A stretch of DNA of 64,000 bases from JACPLR01 sp041649295 (GTDB lineage Archaea > Nanobdellota > Nanobdellia > Pacearchaeales > GW2011-AR1), in NCBI GenBank assembly GCA_041649295.1, contig JBAZNI010000001.1, positions 372,001-436,000 on the forward strand, in the 5' to 3' direction. A model generated the notes under the pieces. The model saw only the letters and a program-made list of their open reading frames with translations, was not told the origin of the DNA and searched no databases. Of this stretch, positions 1 through 7,431 are shown piece after piece. The position numbers and the translations under genes were made by a program. Positions within the stretch are counted from its first letter, which is position 1; every line of letters starts with the position of its first letter.

Positions 1-1
1 A

Positions 2-475
2 GAAAGCGGTTTTATACCTATTCAACCTCCATTTAAGCATGTATATGCAGAATTTATTAGAACAAATTGTGATTATGCTGCCTCATTAAAATTACGTTTT
101 GCAAAATGCCCCCCTGAAATAGACTTTTGTGATGTTTTAAGGCACTTTGCACAAAAGTATCCAGACAGATTTTCAAAAGTAAGTGAGGATACAGGTTATT
201 TACTATATGCTAATGGAACACCTGCTATATGTATTATGCCATGTAGTGATGGTGGGGGGTATATTATCTGTATGGGAAGCAAAGGAACAAAACCAGTTAA
301 AATCCCCTATCCAAATGAACCAAATTCAAATTTTTTTGATTTTTATGCGCAAATTGGATATCTTAAAGATGTCACAACTAGGTTTATTGAATGTGCATCT
401 ACTTTAGTTAGCGAAGAAGGTTTGGCACAAAATGCTCCTGCAAATAACTTAGAGGTAATTATTGCTCCTATATAA
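2..475 (+). CDS. Hypothetical protein, 5' end cut by window edge
   Basis: The frame is open from base 2 to the TAA at 473-475, giving at least 157 residues, so the gene begins before the window. The visible part has several cysteines (an FIRTNCDYA stretch, CPPEIDFCDV, IMPCSDGGGYIICMG) and no membrane segment or repeat. The GGG run near the middle may be a turn in a globular domain. I do not recognise the family. Internal methionines could serve as starts of shorter proteins, but the codon pattern is uniform to the left edge, so a truncated longer gene is the better reading. Confidence 0.6.
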   Translation, partial: ESGFIPIQPPFKHVYAEFIRTNCDYAASLKLRFAKCPPEIDFCDVLRHFAQKYPDRFSKVSEDTGYLLYANGTPAICIMPCSDGGGYIICMGSKGTKPVKIPYPNEPNSNFFDFYAQIGYLKDVTTRFIECASTLVSEEGLAQNAPANNLEVIIAPI

Positions 476-576
476 CTAGACATAAATAGTATGATATTAC
501 TCTATATCTATCAACCACCAAAAATTGCCAAAGAAATAGTCAAAATATATTTAAACAATTAATATTTGCCGAATCT

Positions 577-1260
577 ATGAAACCAAACTTATCTCTCGCA
601 GAAGATTACTTAACTAGATTTAGTGAAGAAATTACAAAATCTACTCCTATATCCTTAAGGAAGGTAAAACTAGTTAAAACTAACCTTAAAGGAAAATATT
701 CTAAAGCCCTACTTTGCGCAGTAAATAATGAGGTTAGAATTGATCCAGAAAAAGAGTATCCGGCATATGTCTCGTTGGAACATGTAATCCTACATGAATT
801 GGGGCATATATCTCAAATGGAACTTAACCCGGATATGGAAACAGACGCTTCTGAATATTTGATTGGGTGTGTAAATGAATCAGATATTAAAAGAAGACTT
901 TTAAAGATTGCGAGATTTTTTTTCAGTGGAAAAATAAGGGAAAACATACGTAGCATTGAAACTATGGTTGAGGGGAGTGCCGAATGTTTTGCACTGGATA
1001 TATTCCCAGAAGTCTGTACTTTATCTGATGAAGGTAGAAAATTTATTTATAAAAGAAAAGAAAATGCATTACAAAATTGCCCAAAATGTTTTGTTGCTTA
1101 TGGTTCCAGAGGCACATTATTAGGATATAGATTTTTTCATGAATTATTCTTAAAAGAAGGGGTTAATGGGCTGATTGAATTTATTGAAAGTATCTCAGAA
1201 AGGGGGGTTCCCACTAAAGAGCAATTATTAAATCCTAAAAGCTATTTTATAGACAATTAA
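577..1260 (+). CDS. Putative zinc metallopeptidase (HELGH)
   Basis: A 227-residue protein with HELGH at residues 73-77, the HExxH zinc and catalytic motif, followed about 55 residues later by an EGSAE segment (132-136) that could supply the third, glutamate ligand of a gluzincin-type site. There is no signal peptide, so a cytoplasmic enzyme is likely. A TATA-like ATATATTTAAAC lies about 25-30 bases before the ATG, which fits a leaderless transcript. The substrate cannot be told from sequence. The gene stands alone between a truncated unknown gene and a tiny acidic reading frame. The peptidase assignment rests on the motif only; the exact family is not recognised. Confidence 0.6.
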   Translation: MKPNLSLAEDYLTRFSEEITKSTPISLRKVKLVKTNLKGKYSKALLCAVNNEVRIDPEKEYPAYVSLEHVILHELGHISQMELNPDMETDASEYLIGCVNESDIKRRLLKIARFFFSGKIRENIRSIETMVEGSAECFALDIFPEVCTLSDEGRKFIYKRKENALQNCPKCFVAYGSRGTLLGYRFFHELFLKEGVNGLIEFIESISERGVPTKEQLLNPKSYFIDN

Positions 1261-1429
1261 AAACGCTTTTGCTAGTATTCATAAAACAGGATAATTTATA
1301 AATTGGGTAATAACTGAATCATAAAAATAATTTGTATAATATGCCTAAAAAAACAATACCTCTCAAGAATAAAAAAGTTTAAAAACAAAACATTTCTTAG
1401 AGAATTAATTAAATAAAGAGGTTAAGATA

Positions 1430-1537
1430 ATGGGTTATAAAGGACAGTCAAATGAACTAGTCCATAAAGATGAGATTGTTTTTACCGAAGAAATTGATTT
1501 TACTGAAGAAGACGATTTATTAAGTGACGGAGATTAA
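1430..1537 (+). CDS. Small acidic protein, 35 residues
   Basis: A short frame with a good Shine-Dalgarno GAGGTT eight or so bases before its ATG, and a T-rich tract directly after its stop. The product is strongly acidic in its second half (EEIDFTEEDDLLSDGD) and has no cysteine or membrane segment. Its size and charge recall small regulatory or protein-interaction peptides, but I do not recognise it. The ribosome site and terminator-like tract make translation more likely than for a random frame of this size. Confidence 0.45.
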   Translation: MGYKGQSNELVHKDEIVFTEEIDFTEEDDLLSDGD

Positions 1538-1570
1538 TTGCTTTTTCTTTTTTATTTTTTTAAAAAAATT
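1538..1570 (+). terminator. T-rich archaeal-type terminator
   Basis: Directly after the stop of the 35-residue gene there are several runs of four to seven T on the plus strand with no strong hairpin. Archaeal RNA polymerase commonly stops at such tracts. Confidence 0.45.
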
Positions 1571-1620
1571 AAAAACACTATAATAAGAATTTATTTAAAC
1601 TAGCCATATATTAAAGTTTC

Positions 1621-2796
1621 ATGTTAATTGGAATTGTCGGGAAACCAAATGCAGGAAAATCAACTTTCTTTAAAGCAGCAACACTTGCAGACGCACTTAT
1701 AGCAAACTACCCTTTTGCAACAATAAAACCAAATACGGGAATGGCTTACGTTAAAATAAAAGATTTAGCGTCTGAATTTGGCAAAATTTCAAATCCAAGA
1801 GAAGGGTTTATAAAATCTGGGTGGAGATTTGTCCCTTTCGAACTTATAGATGTTGCAGGATTAGTTGAGGGGGCTTCAGAAGGAAAAGGGCTGGGAAATG
1901 AATTTTTAAATGACTTGTCATCAGCAGATGCTTTAATCCACGTTGTAGACTTATCAGGAGAAACAGACCATGAAGGAAAACCAACAAGTGATTATTATCC
2001 TGGAAAAGACATTATAATGATTGAAAATGAGCTGGACTTATGGTATGTAGGGATATTAAAAAAAGCGTGGAAGTCTTTTTCAAAAACAATGGAAGTAGAA
2101 AAATCAAATTTTTCTCAAGGAGTTGCAAAGCAATTTTCAGGGTTAAAAGTTAAAGAAGAAGACGTAAAGTATGTAATGCTAAACAGCAGTATAAATTTTC
2201 AGCATCCATCAAAATGGACAGAAAATGAAATATTGGAATTTGCAAGAGAATTAAGGAAAAAAACAAAACCTATGATAATTGCTGCAAATAAAATTGACCG
2301 CCCAAATGGAAAGGAAAATTTTGAGAAAATCAAAGAAGAGTTTAATTATCCAATTGTTCCATGTTTCGCAGAAGGGGAATTGGCGCTAAAAGAAGCAGAC
2401 AAACACAGACTGATAGATTATATCCCCGGAGAATCTGAATTTAAATCCTTAAAAAAATTAAATGAAAGGCAGGAATCTGCTCTAGAATCAATTGGAAGAA
2501 TACTAAAAGAATACAAAACAACGGGAATACAGGATATTTTAAATAAAGTAATTTTTGAAATCCTAGAGTATATTGCAATATATCCTGCAGGAGCTAAACT
2601 AACAGATTCTAAAGGAAATATCCTGCCAGACTGCTTTCTTATGCCGCCAAACTCAACAGCTCTTGATTTCGCATACCGCCTGCATACAGATATAGGGGAT
2701 AATTTCATAAAAGCAGTGGATATAAAAACTAAAAAAGCAGTTGGAAAAAACTACAAATTAAAGCAAGGAGACGGATTGGAAATCATGACTAAGTAA
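1621..2796 (+). CDS. Redox-regulated ATPase/GTPase, YchF/OLA1 (Obg) family
   Basis: A 391-residue P-loop NTPase of the Obg-related YchF group, which binds ribosomes and nucleotides in translation or stress control. The G1 loop GKPNAGKST is at residues 7-15, followed by NYPFATIKPN, the G3 motif DVAGLVEGASEGKGLGN and the G4-like NKID near 220. The last 80 residues form a TGS domain (IYPAGAKLTDSKGNILPD, DFAYRLHTDIGDNF). Length matches archaeal members. A TATA-like TTATTTAAAC sits about 25 bases before the ATG. It is followed within 10 bases by a DUF167 gene, so the two are probably cotranscribed. The family is certain; the cellular role is not. Confidence 0.93.
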   Translation: MLIGIVGKPNAGKSTFFKAATLADALIANYPFATIKPNTGMAYVKIKDLASEFGKISNPREGFIKSGWRFVPFELIDVAGLVEGASEGKGLGNEFLNDLSSADALIHVVDLSGETDHEGKPTSDYYPGKDIIMIENELDLWYVGILKKAWKSFSKTMEVEKSNFSQGVAKQFSGLKVKEEDVKYVMLNSSINFQHPSKWTENEILEFARELRKKTKPMIIAANKIDRPNGKENFEKIKEEFNYPIVPCFAEGELALKEADKHRLIDYIPGESEFKSLKKLNERQESALESIGRILKEYKTTGIQDILNKVIFEILEYIAIYPAGAKLTDSKGNILPDCFLMPPNSTALDFAYRLHTDIGDNFIKAVDIKTKKAVGKNYKLKQGDGLEIMTK

Positions 2797-2805
2797 ATCA
2801 TAAAA

Positions 2806-3015
2806 ATGAAACTTAAATTAAAAGTTCATCCAAATTCATCAAAGCAAGAAATAATAAAAACATCTGAGGAAGAATATGAAGTTTATCTTAAAGAAAAACC
2901 AGATAAAAATAAGGCAAACATAGGATTAGTAAAATTATTAAAGAAGTATCTTAATAAAGAAGTAAAGATAATACACGGATTAAAATCCAGAATAAAATAT
3001 ATTGAGGTAAAATGA
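2806..3015 (+). CDS. DUF167 (YggU/UPF0235) family protein
   Basis: A 69-residue protein with the DUF167 pattern: KVHPNSSKQEI near the start, then KEKPDKNKANIGLVKLLKKYL and a basic GLKSRIKYIEVK end. The family is small and of unknown biochemical role. It begins 9 bases after the YchF stop and overlaps the next gene by 4 bases, which is itself a DUF167-like protein. Confidence 0.85.
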   Translation: MKLKLKVHPNSSKQEIIKTSEEEYEVYLKEKPDKNKANIGLVKLLKKYLNKEVKIIHGLKSRIKYIEVK

Positions 3016-3233
3016 ACACATTAATAACAATAAAAACAAAAATTGGGTGTGAGAAGAATTCTATTGAATATTTTGGAAATGACAGGTATTTAATCAAGGT
3101 TAGTTCAAAAACCTATTTAGAAGCAAATAAACAAATTCTGGAAATGCTTTCGAGATACACTGGAGTTCCGCAAGGAAGATTTAGCATGTTAAAAGGAGAA
3201 AACAGCGAAGATAAGCTGTTTAAAATAATTTGA
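3012..3233 (+). CDS. Second DUF167-like protein
   Basis: A 73-residue protein whose layout follows the preceding DUF167 gene: a beta-rich start (TIKTKIGCEKNSIEYFG), a central RYLIKVSSKTYLEANKQILEMLSRYTG segment matching the substrate-like helix of the family, and a KGENSEDKLFKI end in place of GLKSRIKYIEV. The PxxxKAN core is changed to TYLEANK. The four-base overlap with its neighbour and the alignment suggest tandem duplication followed by divergence. The family call for this copy is inference from that alignment. Confidence 0.6.
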   Translation: MNTLITIKTKIGCEKNSIEYFGNDRYLIKVSSKTYLEANKQILEMLSRYTGVPQGRFSMLKGENSEDKLFKII

Positions 3234-3253
3234 GGTTTTTTAACGAGTCTAAA

Positions 3254-3673
3254 ATGAAGAGAAAAAGAGGAAGAATAAAATATGAATATGCAGGAGATTT
3301 AAATGAAAAAGCGCAGGAAATATCCAGGGCATTGTTCCCCCATGTTAAAATTGAAAATGTTGCCTGTTTAAGAAGTTTTAACAGCAGTTCCCGTGGAACA
3401 ATTGCGAGATGCCATGCTCTTGGAAAAGTTATGCAATTAGCAATGAAAACCAAGGCATTTTATGCAATTGAATTCCTAAGTGAAAGATTTGACAAAATGC
3501 CAGAAGATGAACAGACAAAAGTTATTATTCACGAGCTTATGCATATACCAAAATCTTTCGGAGGAGGATTTATTCATCACGATGTTGTTAATGACAACAA
3601 TGTAGAGTTCATGTTTCAAAAATATGAAAAATTAAAAAAACAGGGCAATAATGAAAATAAAAATTGGTGGTAA
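3254..3673 (+). CDS. Putative metallopeptidase, phage/COG4900-like
   Basis: A 139-residue protein with HELMH at residues 93-97 and a further His pair at 108-109, giving an HExxH-x(10-11)-H pattern of a small zinc peptidase. It resembles the compact putative metallopeptidases seen in phages and archaea. The frame is open back to a TTG at 3230, but that start would overlap the previous stop and has no ribosome site, so the ATG at 3254 is chosen. The last 23 bases overlap the DUF192 gene. Substrate unknown. Confidence 0.65.
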   Translation: MKRKRGRIKYEYAGDLNEKAQEISRALFPHVKIENVACLRSFNSSSRGTIARCHALGKVMQLAMKTKAFYAIEFLSERFDKMPEDEQTKVIIHELMHIPKSFGGGFIHHDVVNDNNVEFMFQKYEKLKKQGNNENKNWW

Positions 3674-3992
3674 AATTTTAAAAATACCTGAAGTAAAAAA
3701 AGCAAATTTATGGCTGAAATTCCGGGGATTAATGTTTAGGAACAGGGAAAAAGCAGAAGCTTTGCTTTTTAAAGTTAAAAAACCAAAGGCGATTCATTCG
3801 TGGTTTGTTTTCTTTGAATTCGCTGCTCTATGGATAGACAATAAAAATAATATTATAAAATGGAAAATAATCCTTCCATTTACAAGTTATGAAAAACCAA
3901 ACAAGCCCTTTTCAAAGATTCTTGAAATTCCCATAAACAAAAAATACAAAACTCTCGTGGATAAAATCATAAAAACAGAAAAATACAAGTAA
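3651..3992 (+). CDS. DUF192 family protein
   Basis: A 113-residue protein with the DUF192 order of elements: LWLKFRGLMFR near residue 25, LLFKVKKPKAIHSWFVFFEFAALWIDN in the middle, and PFTSYEKPNKPFSKILEIP towards the end. DUF192 proteins are small, of unknown function, and often secreted; this copy lacks a signal peptide. It overlaps the metallopeptidase gene, so the four genes from 2806 to 3992 look like one transcription unit. Confidence 0.8.
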   Translation: MKIKIGGKILKIPEVKKANLWLKFRGLMFRNREKAEALLFKVKKPKAIHSWFVFFEFAALWIDNKNNIIKWKIILPFTSYEKPNKPFSKILEIPINKKYKTLVDKIIKTEKYK

Positions 3993-3994
3993 AT

Positions 3995-4015
3995 ATCGCT
4001 CGCTACGCTCGCTCG
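3995..4015. repeat. GCGAGCGA-type palindromic repeat, copy 1
   Basis: ATCGCTCGCTACGCTCGCTCG directly follows the DUF192 stop codon. Similar units occur at 16531 and 54103. Each is locally GC-rich and made of alternating GCTC/GAGC words that can fold on themselves. Confidence 0.6.
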
Positions 4016-4257
4016 TGAGAATTATACTGCAGATTTACCTAATTTAAAGTGATTTGAACGGCAATCATCAGTAGAATAAATATTGATTTTACTCGAATTA
4101 AAGACTCTTAGTGGAGAAATCTGCTGAATAGCGATTTCAGAGTAACAAAAATCAAATTTATCGTCTATATCATTTATTAGTGACATTCATCGTCGAGGAA
4201 AGGTTTAAAAAGAATAAATCCTTAATAAAATTATAATAATTAAAAGGAGGTAAAATA

Positions 4258-4410
4258 ATGGGAACAGTATTAATAAAGGGCGCTGTTAATAGAAAAGCTG
4301 GACATCTTTACTATGTTGACGGAAAGGGAAATGTTTGCGAAGCAAAGATGGCTAGAGGCGGAAGAAAGAAAAAAGCTAAGAAAAAAACTGCTAAGAAAAA
4401 AAGAAAGTAA
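4258..4410 (+). CDS. Small lysine-rich basic protein, 50 residues
   Basis: A 50-residue protein with a compact first half (VLIKGAVNRKAGHLYYVDG, GNVCEAKMARGG) and a tail made almost only of Lys, Arg and Ala, like histone H1 or ribosomal-protein tails. A perfect AGGAGGT lies 8 bases before the ATG, with a TATA-like GGTTTAAAAAG about 50 bases upstream, so expression is probably strong. Nucleic-acid binding, in chromatin or on the ribosome, is inferred from the tail. I do not recognise a named family. Confidence 0.7.
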   Translation: MGTVLIKGAVNRKAGHLYYVDGKGNVCEAKMARGGRKKKAKKKTAKKKRK

Positions 4411-4502
4411 GCAAAATTAATTTTTATTTTAATATTTTTCTAATTCTTGTTTTTTATTTTTCATCACAATAATTTTATATACACTCAATTTCTTTTTATT
4501 AT

Positions 4503-5486
4503 ATGGCTGTTATACTTGGAATCGAATCAACTGCACATACATTTGGGGTTGGAATTGTTAAAAATGGCAAGATACTAGTAAATGTCAAGGATTCTTACAC
4601 AACTGAAAAAGGGGGGATAATCCCTATAGATTCTGCAAAGCACCATAGAGAAATTGCAGAAACTATTCTTGAAAATGCTTTAAGTGAATCTAAAGTTAAA
4701 TTAAATAAGATAGATGCAATTGCATTTTCTCAATCTCCTGGACTGCCTCCTTGCCTGGTTGCAGGAAAGGAATTCACAATTGATTTAGCAAAAAAACTAA
4801 AAGTTCCGATAGTTCCGGTAAATCACTGCATTGCGCATTTGGAAATCGGCAGAATTACAGGAGCAAAAGACCCTGTAATGTTATATGCATCTGGGGCAAA
4901 CACGCAGATAATTGCCTATGCATCTGGCAAGTACCGGGTTTTTGGAGAAACCCTGGATTTAGGAATAGGAAATTTTATAGATACATTTGCAAGATATGCT
5001 GGCTTAGGTTTTCCAGGAGGGCCTAAAATAGCCCAATTAGCTGAAAAATCAAAAAATTATATTGAACTTCCTTATTCAATTAAAGGCATGGATGTTGCAT
5101 TTTCAGGAATATTAACAAAACTGCGAAACATGATTGAAAATAAAAAATATACCTTAGAAGATTTATCGTTCAGCATGCAGGAAACTGTTTTTGCAATGTT
5201 AATAGAAGCAAGTGAAAGAGCTTTAGCTCATACGGGTAAAAAAGAATTGCTACTTGGAGGAGGAGTTGCATGTAACAAAAGACTGCAGGAAATGTGCAGA
5301 ATAATGTGCGAAGAAAGAGGAGCCAAATTCTTTTGCCCTCCGAATTCGCTTCTTGTTGATAATGGGGCAATGATTGCTTATCTCGGAGAAATCATGTTTA
5401 AGGCAGGGATTAAAACCACAGAGTATGATAAAGTTGACATAAACCCTAGACAAAGAACAGATGATGTAGAAGTTAGCTGGAAGTAG
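4503..5486 (+). CDS. kae1: tRNA N6-threonylcarbamoyladenosine synthase subunit Kae1
   Basis: A 327-residue ASKHA-fold protein, catalytic subunit of the archaeal KEOPS complex that adds threonylcarbamoyl to A37 of ANN-decoding tRNAs. Seen: the GIESTAHTFGVG phosphate loop at residues 6-17, the metal-binding HCIAH at 108-112, LDLGIGNFIDTFAR, GMDVAFSGIL and GGGVACNKRLQEM. Length equals stand-alone archaeal Kae1, so the Bud32 kinase is not fused as in several archaea and must lie elsewhere. A TATA-like TTTTATATAC is about 25 bases before the ATG. Confidence 0.96.
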   Translation: MAVILGIESTAHTFGVGIVKNGKILVNVKDSYTTEKGGIIPIDSAKHHREIAETILENALSESKVKLNKIDAIAFSQSPGLPPCLVAGKEFTIDLAKKLKVPIVPVNHCIAHLEIGRITGAKDPVMLYASGANTQIIAYASGKYRVFGETLDLGIGNFIDTFARYAGLGFPGGPKIAQLAEKSKNYIELPYSIKGMDVAFSGILTKLRNMIENKKYTLEDLSFSMQETVFAMLIEASERALAHTGKKELLLGGGVACNKRLQEMCRIMCEERGAKFFCPPNSLLVDNGAMIAYLGEIMFKAGIKTTEYDKVDINPRQRTDDVEVSWK

Positions 5487-5571
5487 TTTCCGTGAATTCA
5501 TTTGAAAAACTTTCCCGGTCATTCTACGAGTATCAAAGTTAGGTTTATAGATAATAAGTTAATCTACTGTA

Positions 5572-5988
5572 TCAATAATCTCTCTCAAGAGTTAAACAAA
5601 TGTTTTTTCTATTTTTTTTGCTGTTAGTTAAATTGACAAATAAATTATAACAAGCCTCATAAAACTCAGGAGAATTACCAGTAACTTTCACACGAAGTGG
5701 GTCCTCCCCAAGATACATAGGTAAATCAAACTCAAAATCTGCTATACTCCTTCTATCTCTGCCCCTAAAAAATTTAGTTTCTGACAGCCAATTTTTAGTA
5801 AGAGTGGGGTTTGTTCTCTTATATCTGAAACTCCTATCTTCAAAATATGAAACAAGGCTTTTTAAAACATCATCTTCAAGGTTCTCTCGTATACTCTCAT
5901 ATAAACGCATAGATTCGCATATTTTAATTCTTTGTGTAGGTATTATTTTTAACCTTCTTTTGCTACCTGGGTTTGTTCGATAAACCAT
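5572..5988 (-). CDS. Hypothetical basic protein, 138 residues
   Basis: The product is rich in Arg and Lys in its first third (NPGSKRRLKIIPTQRIKICESMRLYES), with no membrane segment and no motif I recognise. It has isolated codons typical of the region and a clean ATG, with A/T-rich promoter sequence upstream on the minus strand. It faces Kae1 (convergent) and is divergent from the L7Ae operon. Confidence 0.55.
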   Translation of the reverse strand: MVYRTNPGSKRRLKIIPTQRIKICESMRLYESIRENLEDDVLKSLVSYFEDRSFRYKRTNPTLTKNWLSETKFFRGRDRRSIADFEFDLPMYLGEDPLRVKVTGNSPEFYEACYNLFVNLTNSKKNRKNICLTLERDY

Positions 5989-6043
5989 TACAAATTGTAA
6001 ATTTTGGCATTTTTAAAGATTTATGTAGTTAGATTTGTGAACT

Positions 6044-6067
6044 AACATCTTTTCAATAAAAGATGTT
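6044..6067. repeat. Perfect 10-bp inverted repeat upstream of the L7Ae operon
   Basis: AACATCTTTT and AAAAGATGTT are exact reverse complements separated by CAAT. The hairpin lies in the divergent spacer between the 138-residue protein and the ribosomal operon, about 60 bases before the latter's TATA box. Confidence 0.6.
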
Positions 6068-6117
6068 CTTCGACCTCCACCTTATAAGTATCAGAAATAC
6101 TATAACTCATAACCACA

Positions 6118-6180
6118 AAAACATTTATAAACCCATTCAGCAAATAATAATTAACCGATGAGGTACTAAATTACGGAGGT
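6118..6180 (+). promoter_or_regulatory. Promoter and ribosome site of the L7Ae-S28e-L24e operon
   Basis: TTTATAAA at 6124-6131 with an A-rich BRE before it places transcription start near 6155. A GGAGGT at 6175-6180 lies 4-5 bases before the ATG at 6185, so this operon has a short leader with a Shine-Dalgarno site, unlike the many leaderless genes here. Confidence 0.6.
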
Positions 6181-6184
6181 TCAA

Positions 6185-6484
6185 ATGGACTTCTATACAA
6201 TTGTAGAAAAAGCAAGAAAAACAGGAAAAATAGAAAAAGGAACTAATGAAGTAACAAAGGCAATTGAAAGAGGAACTGCCAAGCTAATTGTTGTTGCAAA
6301 AGATGTAGAACCAAAAGAAATTACTCATCACTTGGCAATTTTATGCAAAGAAAAAGGCATAAAATACAGTGAAGTAGATAGTAAGCAGAAATTGGGCATA
6401 TCAGCAGGTTTGCCAGTAAGCTGTTCAAGCATAGCTGTTATTAATGGTGGCGACGCTGACAAAGACATTGCAAGTATTAAATAA
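6185..6484 (+). CDS. rpl7ae: Ribosomal protein L7Ae
   Basis: A 99-residue kink-turn RNA-binding protein of the large subunit; in archaea it also belongs to box C/D and H/ACA particles and RNase P. Seen: GTNEVTKAIERGTAKLIVVAKDVEP, with the GTNE/AKLV RNA-contact pattern, then HLAILCKEKGIKY and LGISAGLP. The usual archaeal protein is near 120 residues; the N-terminal helix is shortened here. It opens an operon with a 56-residue unknown, S28e and L24e, the archaeal order, but no NDK gene follows. Confidence 0.94.
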   Translation: MDFYTIVEKARKTGKIEKGTNEVTKAIERGTAKLIVVAKDVEPKEITHHLAILCKEKGIKYSEVDSKQKLGISAGLPVSCSSIAVINGGDADKDIASIK

Positions 6485-6498
6485 ATCTATTGGTTAAA

Positions 6499-6669
6499 AT
6501 GGAAAGAGAAATAACAGGACACATAAGAGAAAATTACGAAAATGATAGAGATCGAATTAAAAAGACAAAAACCTATCTAGTTCAAACTGCATATCACTTG
6601 CTTTTGAAGGACGGATTTAATAGTACAGCAAAAAGTGTACAAAGAAACTTATATAGAGGAAAAAACTAA
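6499..6669 (+). CDS. Small unknown protein inside the ribosomal operon, 56 residues
   Basis: A frame with 14 bases between the L7Ae stop and its ATG and 2 bases between its stop and the S28e ATG. The product is a charged helix (EREITGHIRENYENDRDRIKKTK) followed by YLVQTAYHLLLKDGF. The spacing strongly suggests it is translated with the operon. I do not recognise it; a ribosome-associated or chromatin role is only a guess from position. Confidence 0.6.
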   Translation: MEREITGHIRENYENDRDRIKKTKTYLVQTAYHLLLKDGFNSTAKSVQRNLYRGKN

Positions 6670-6671
6670 AA

Positions 6672-6953
6672 ATGGCACAAGAACAAAAACAACAACAGCA
6701 GGGAAGAAAAAGAATAAGTCTAACAGAAGGTGAAGCTGTGCCTGGAGTTGTCGAGGAAATAATTGGCAGAACAGGTTTCAGAGGAGAAGTAACTCAGGTT
6801 AAAGTAAAAATTCTTGAAGGAAGAAATAAAGGGCGTTCAATGAGAAGAAATTCAAAAGGAGCTATAAGGCTCGGAGATGTTTTAATGTTAAGAGAAACAG
6901 AAATAGAAGCAAGAAGAATAAGAAGCAAAGTAACAAAAGGAGCTTATACTTAA
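6672..6953 (+). CDS. rps28e: Ribosomal protein S28e
   Basis: A 93-residue OB-fold protein of the small subunit at the mRNA exit region. The core EAVPGVVEEIIGRTGFRGEVTQVKVKILEG, then RNSKGAIRLGDVLMLRETEIEARRI, is typical of S28e. A Gln-rich leader (QEQKQQQQGRKR) of about 15 residues precedes the family core and is longer than in most archaea. It lies 1 base before L24e. Confidence 0.95.
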   Translation: MAQEQKQQQQGRKRISLTEGEAVPGVVEEIIGRTGFRGEVTQVKVKILEGRNKGRSMRRNSKGAIRLGDVLMLRETEIEARRIRSKVTKGAYT

Positions 6954-6954
6954 A

Positions 6955-7194
6955 ATGCCAGTATGTTCATATTGCCAGAAAAATTATAAAAACCCAAGAG
7001 GACTAACATTTGTTTTATCTAATGGAGATATTCTTTATTTTTGTTCAAGCAAATGCAAAAAAAATCATGATTTAGGAAGAAAGCAAAAAAAAATTAAATG
7101 GATAATCAAGAAAAAGAAAGGTGAAAAACAAGACAAAACAATCGAAGAGCAGGAAAAAGCAGAGGTTGTTTTAGAAAAGGCAAAGAAAGGGTAG
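6955..7194 (+). CDS. rpl24e: Ribosomal protein L24e
   Basis: A 79-residue zinc-ribbon protein of the large subunit. The four zinc ligands are visible as CSYC at residues 4-7 and CSSKC near 30-34, with LSNGDILYFC between. The rest is a Lys-rich helix (GRKQKKIKWIIKKKKGEKQ) and an acidic Glu/Lys end. It closes the operon; the gene for nucleoside diphosphate kinase that often comes next in archaea is absent. Confidence 0.93.
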   Translation: MPVCSYCQKNYKNPRGLTFVLSNGDILYFCSSKCKKNHDLGRKQKKIKWIIKKKKGEKQDKTIEEQEKAEVVLEKAKKG

Positions 7195-7431
7195 TATAAA
7201 TTAATAAAATTTATCTGCAGACTTTTGCAGCAACCTGATAATTTCTTCATAATCTACAAATATAAAACAGAGTATTCAAATTTAACCGATTTTGCATTCA
7301 ACTTTATTTTTATCGTCGGGAAATTTGATTTTTTGATAGAAAGATTTATAAAGCAAAATTGCGTTTTTTCATTATAAATTACAAGTAAAATAAGAGAAAA
7401 ACAATCTGATTTTCTCGCTAAATTTTAACAA

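Noticed and set aside
183..407. A second reading frame overlapping the truncated first gene
   Set aside because: It is in a different frame from the continuous open frame at 2-475 and has a low-complexity, unbalanced composition.
2418..2708. Long minus-strand frame inside the YchF gene
   Set aside because: Shadow frame; the plus strand encodes the TGS domain there. Similar antisense frames in gyrB, gyrA, serS and others were left out for the same reason.
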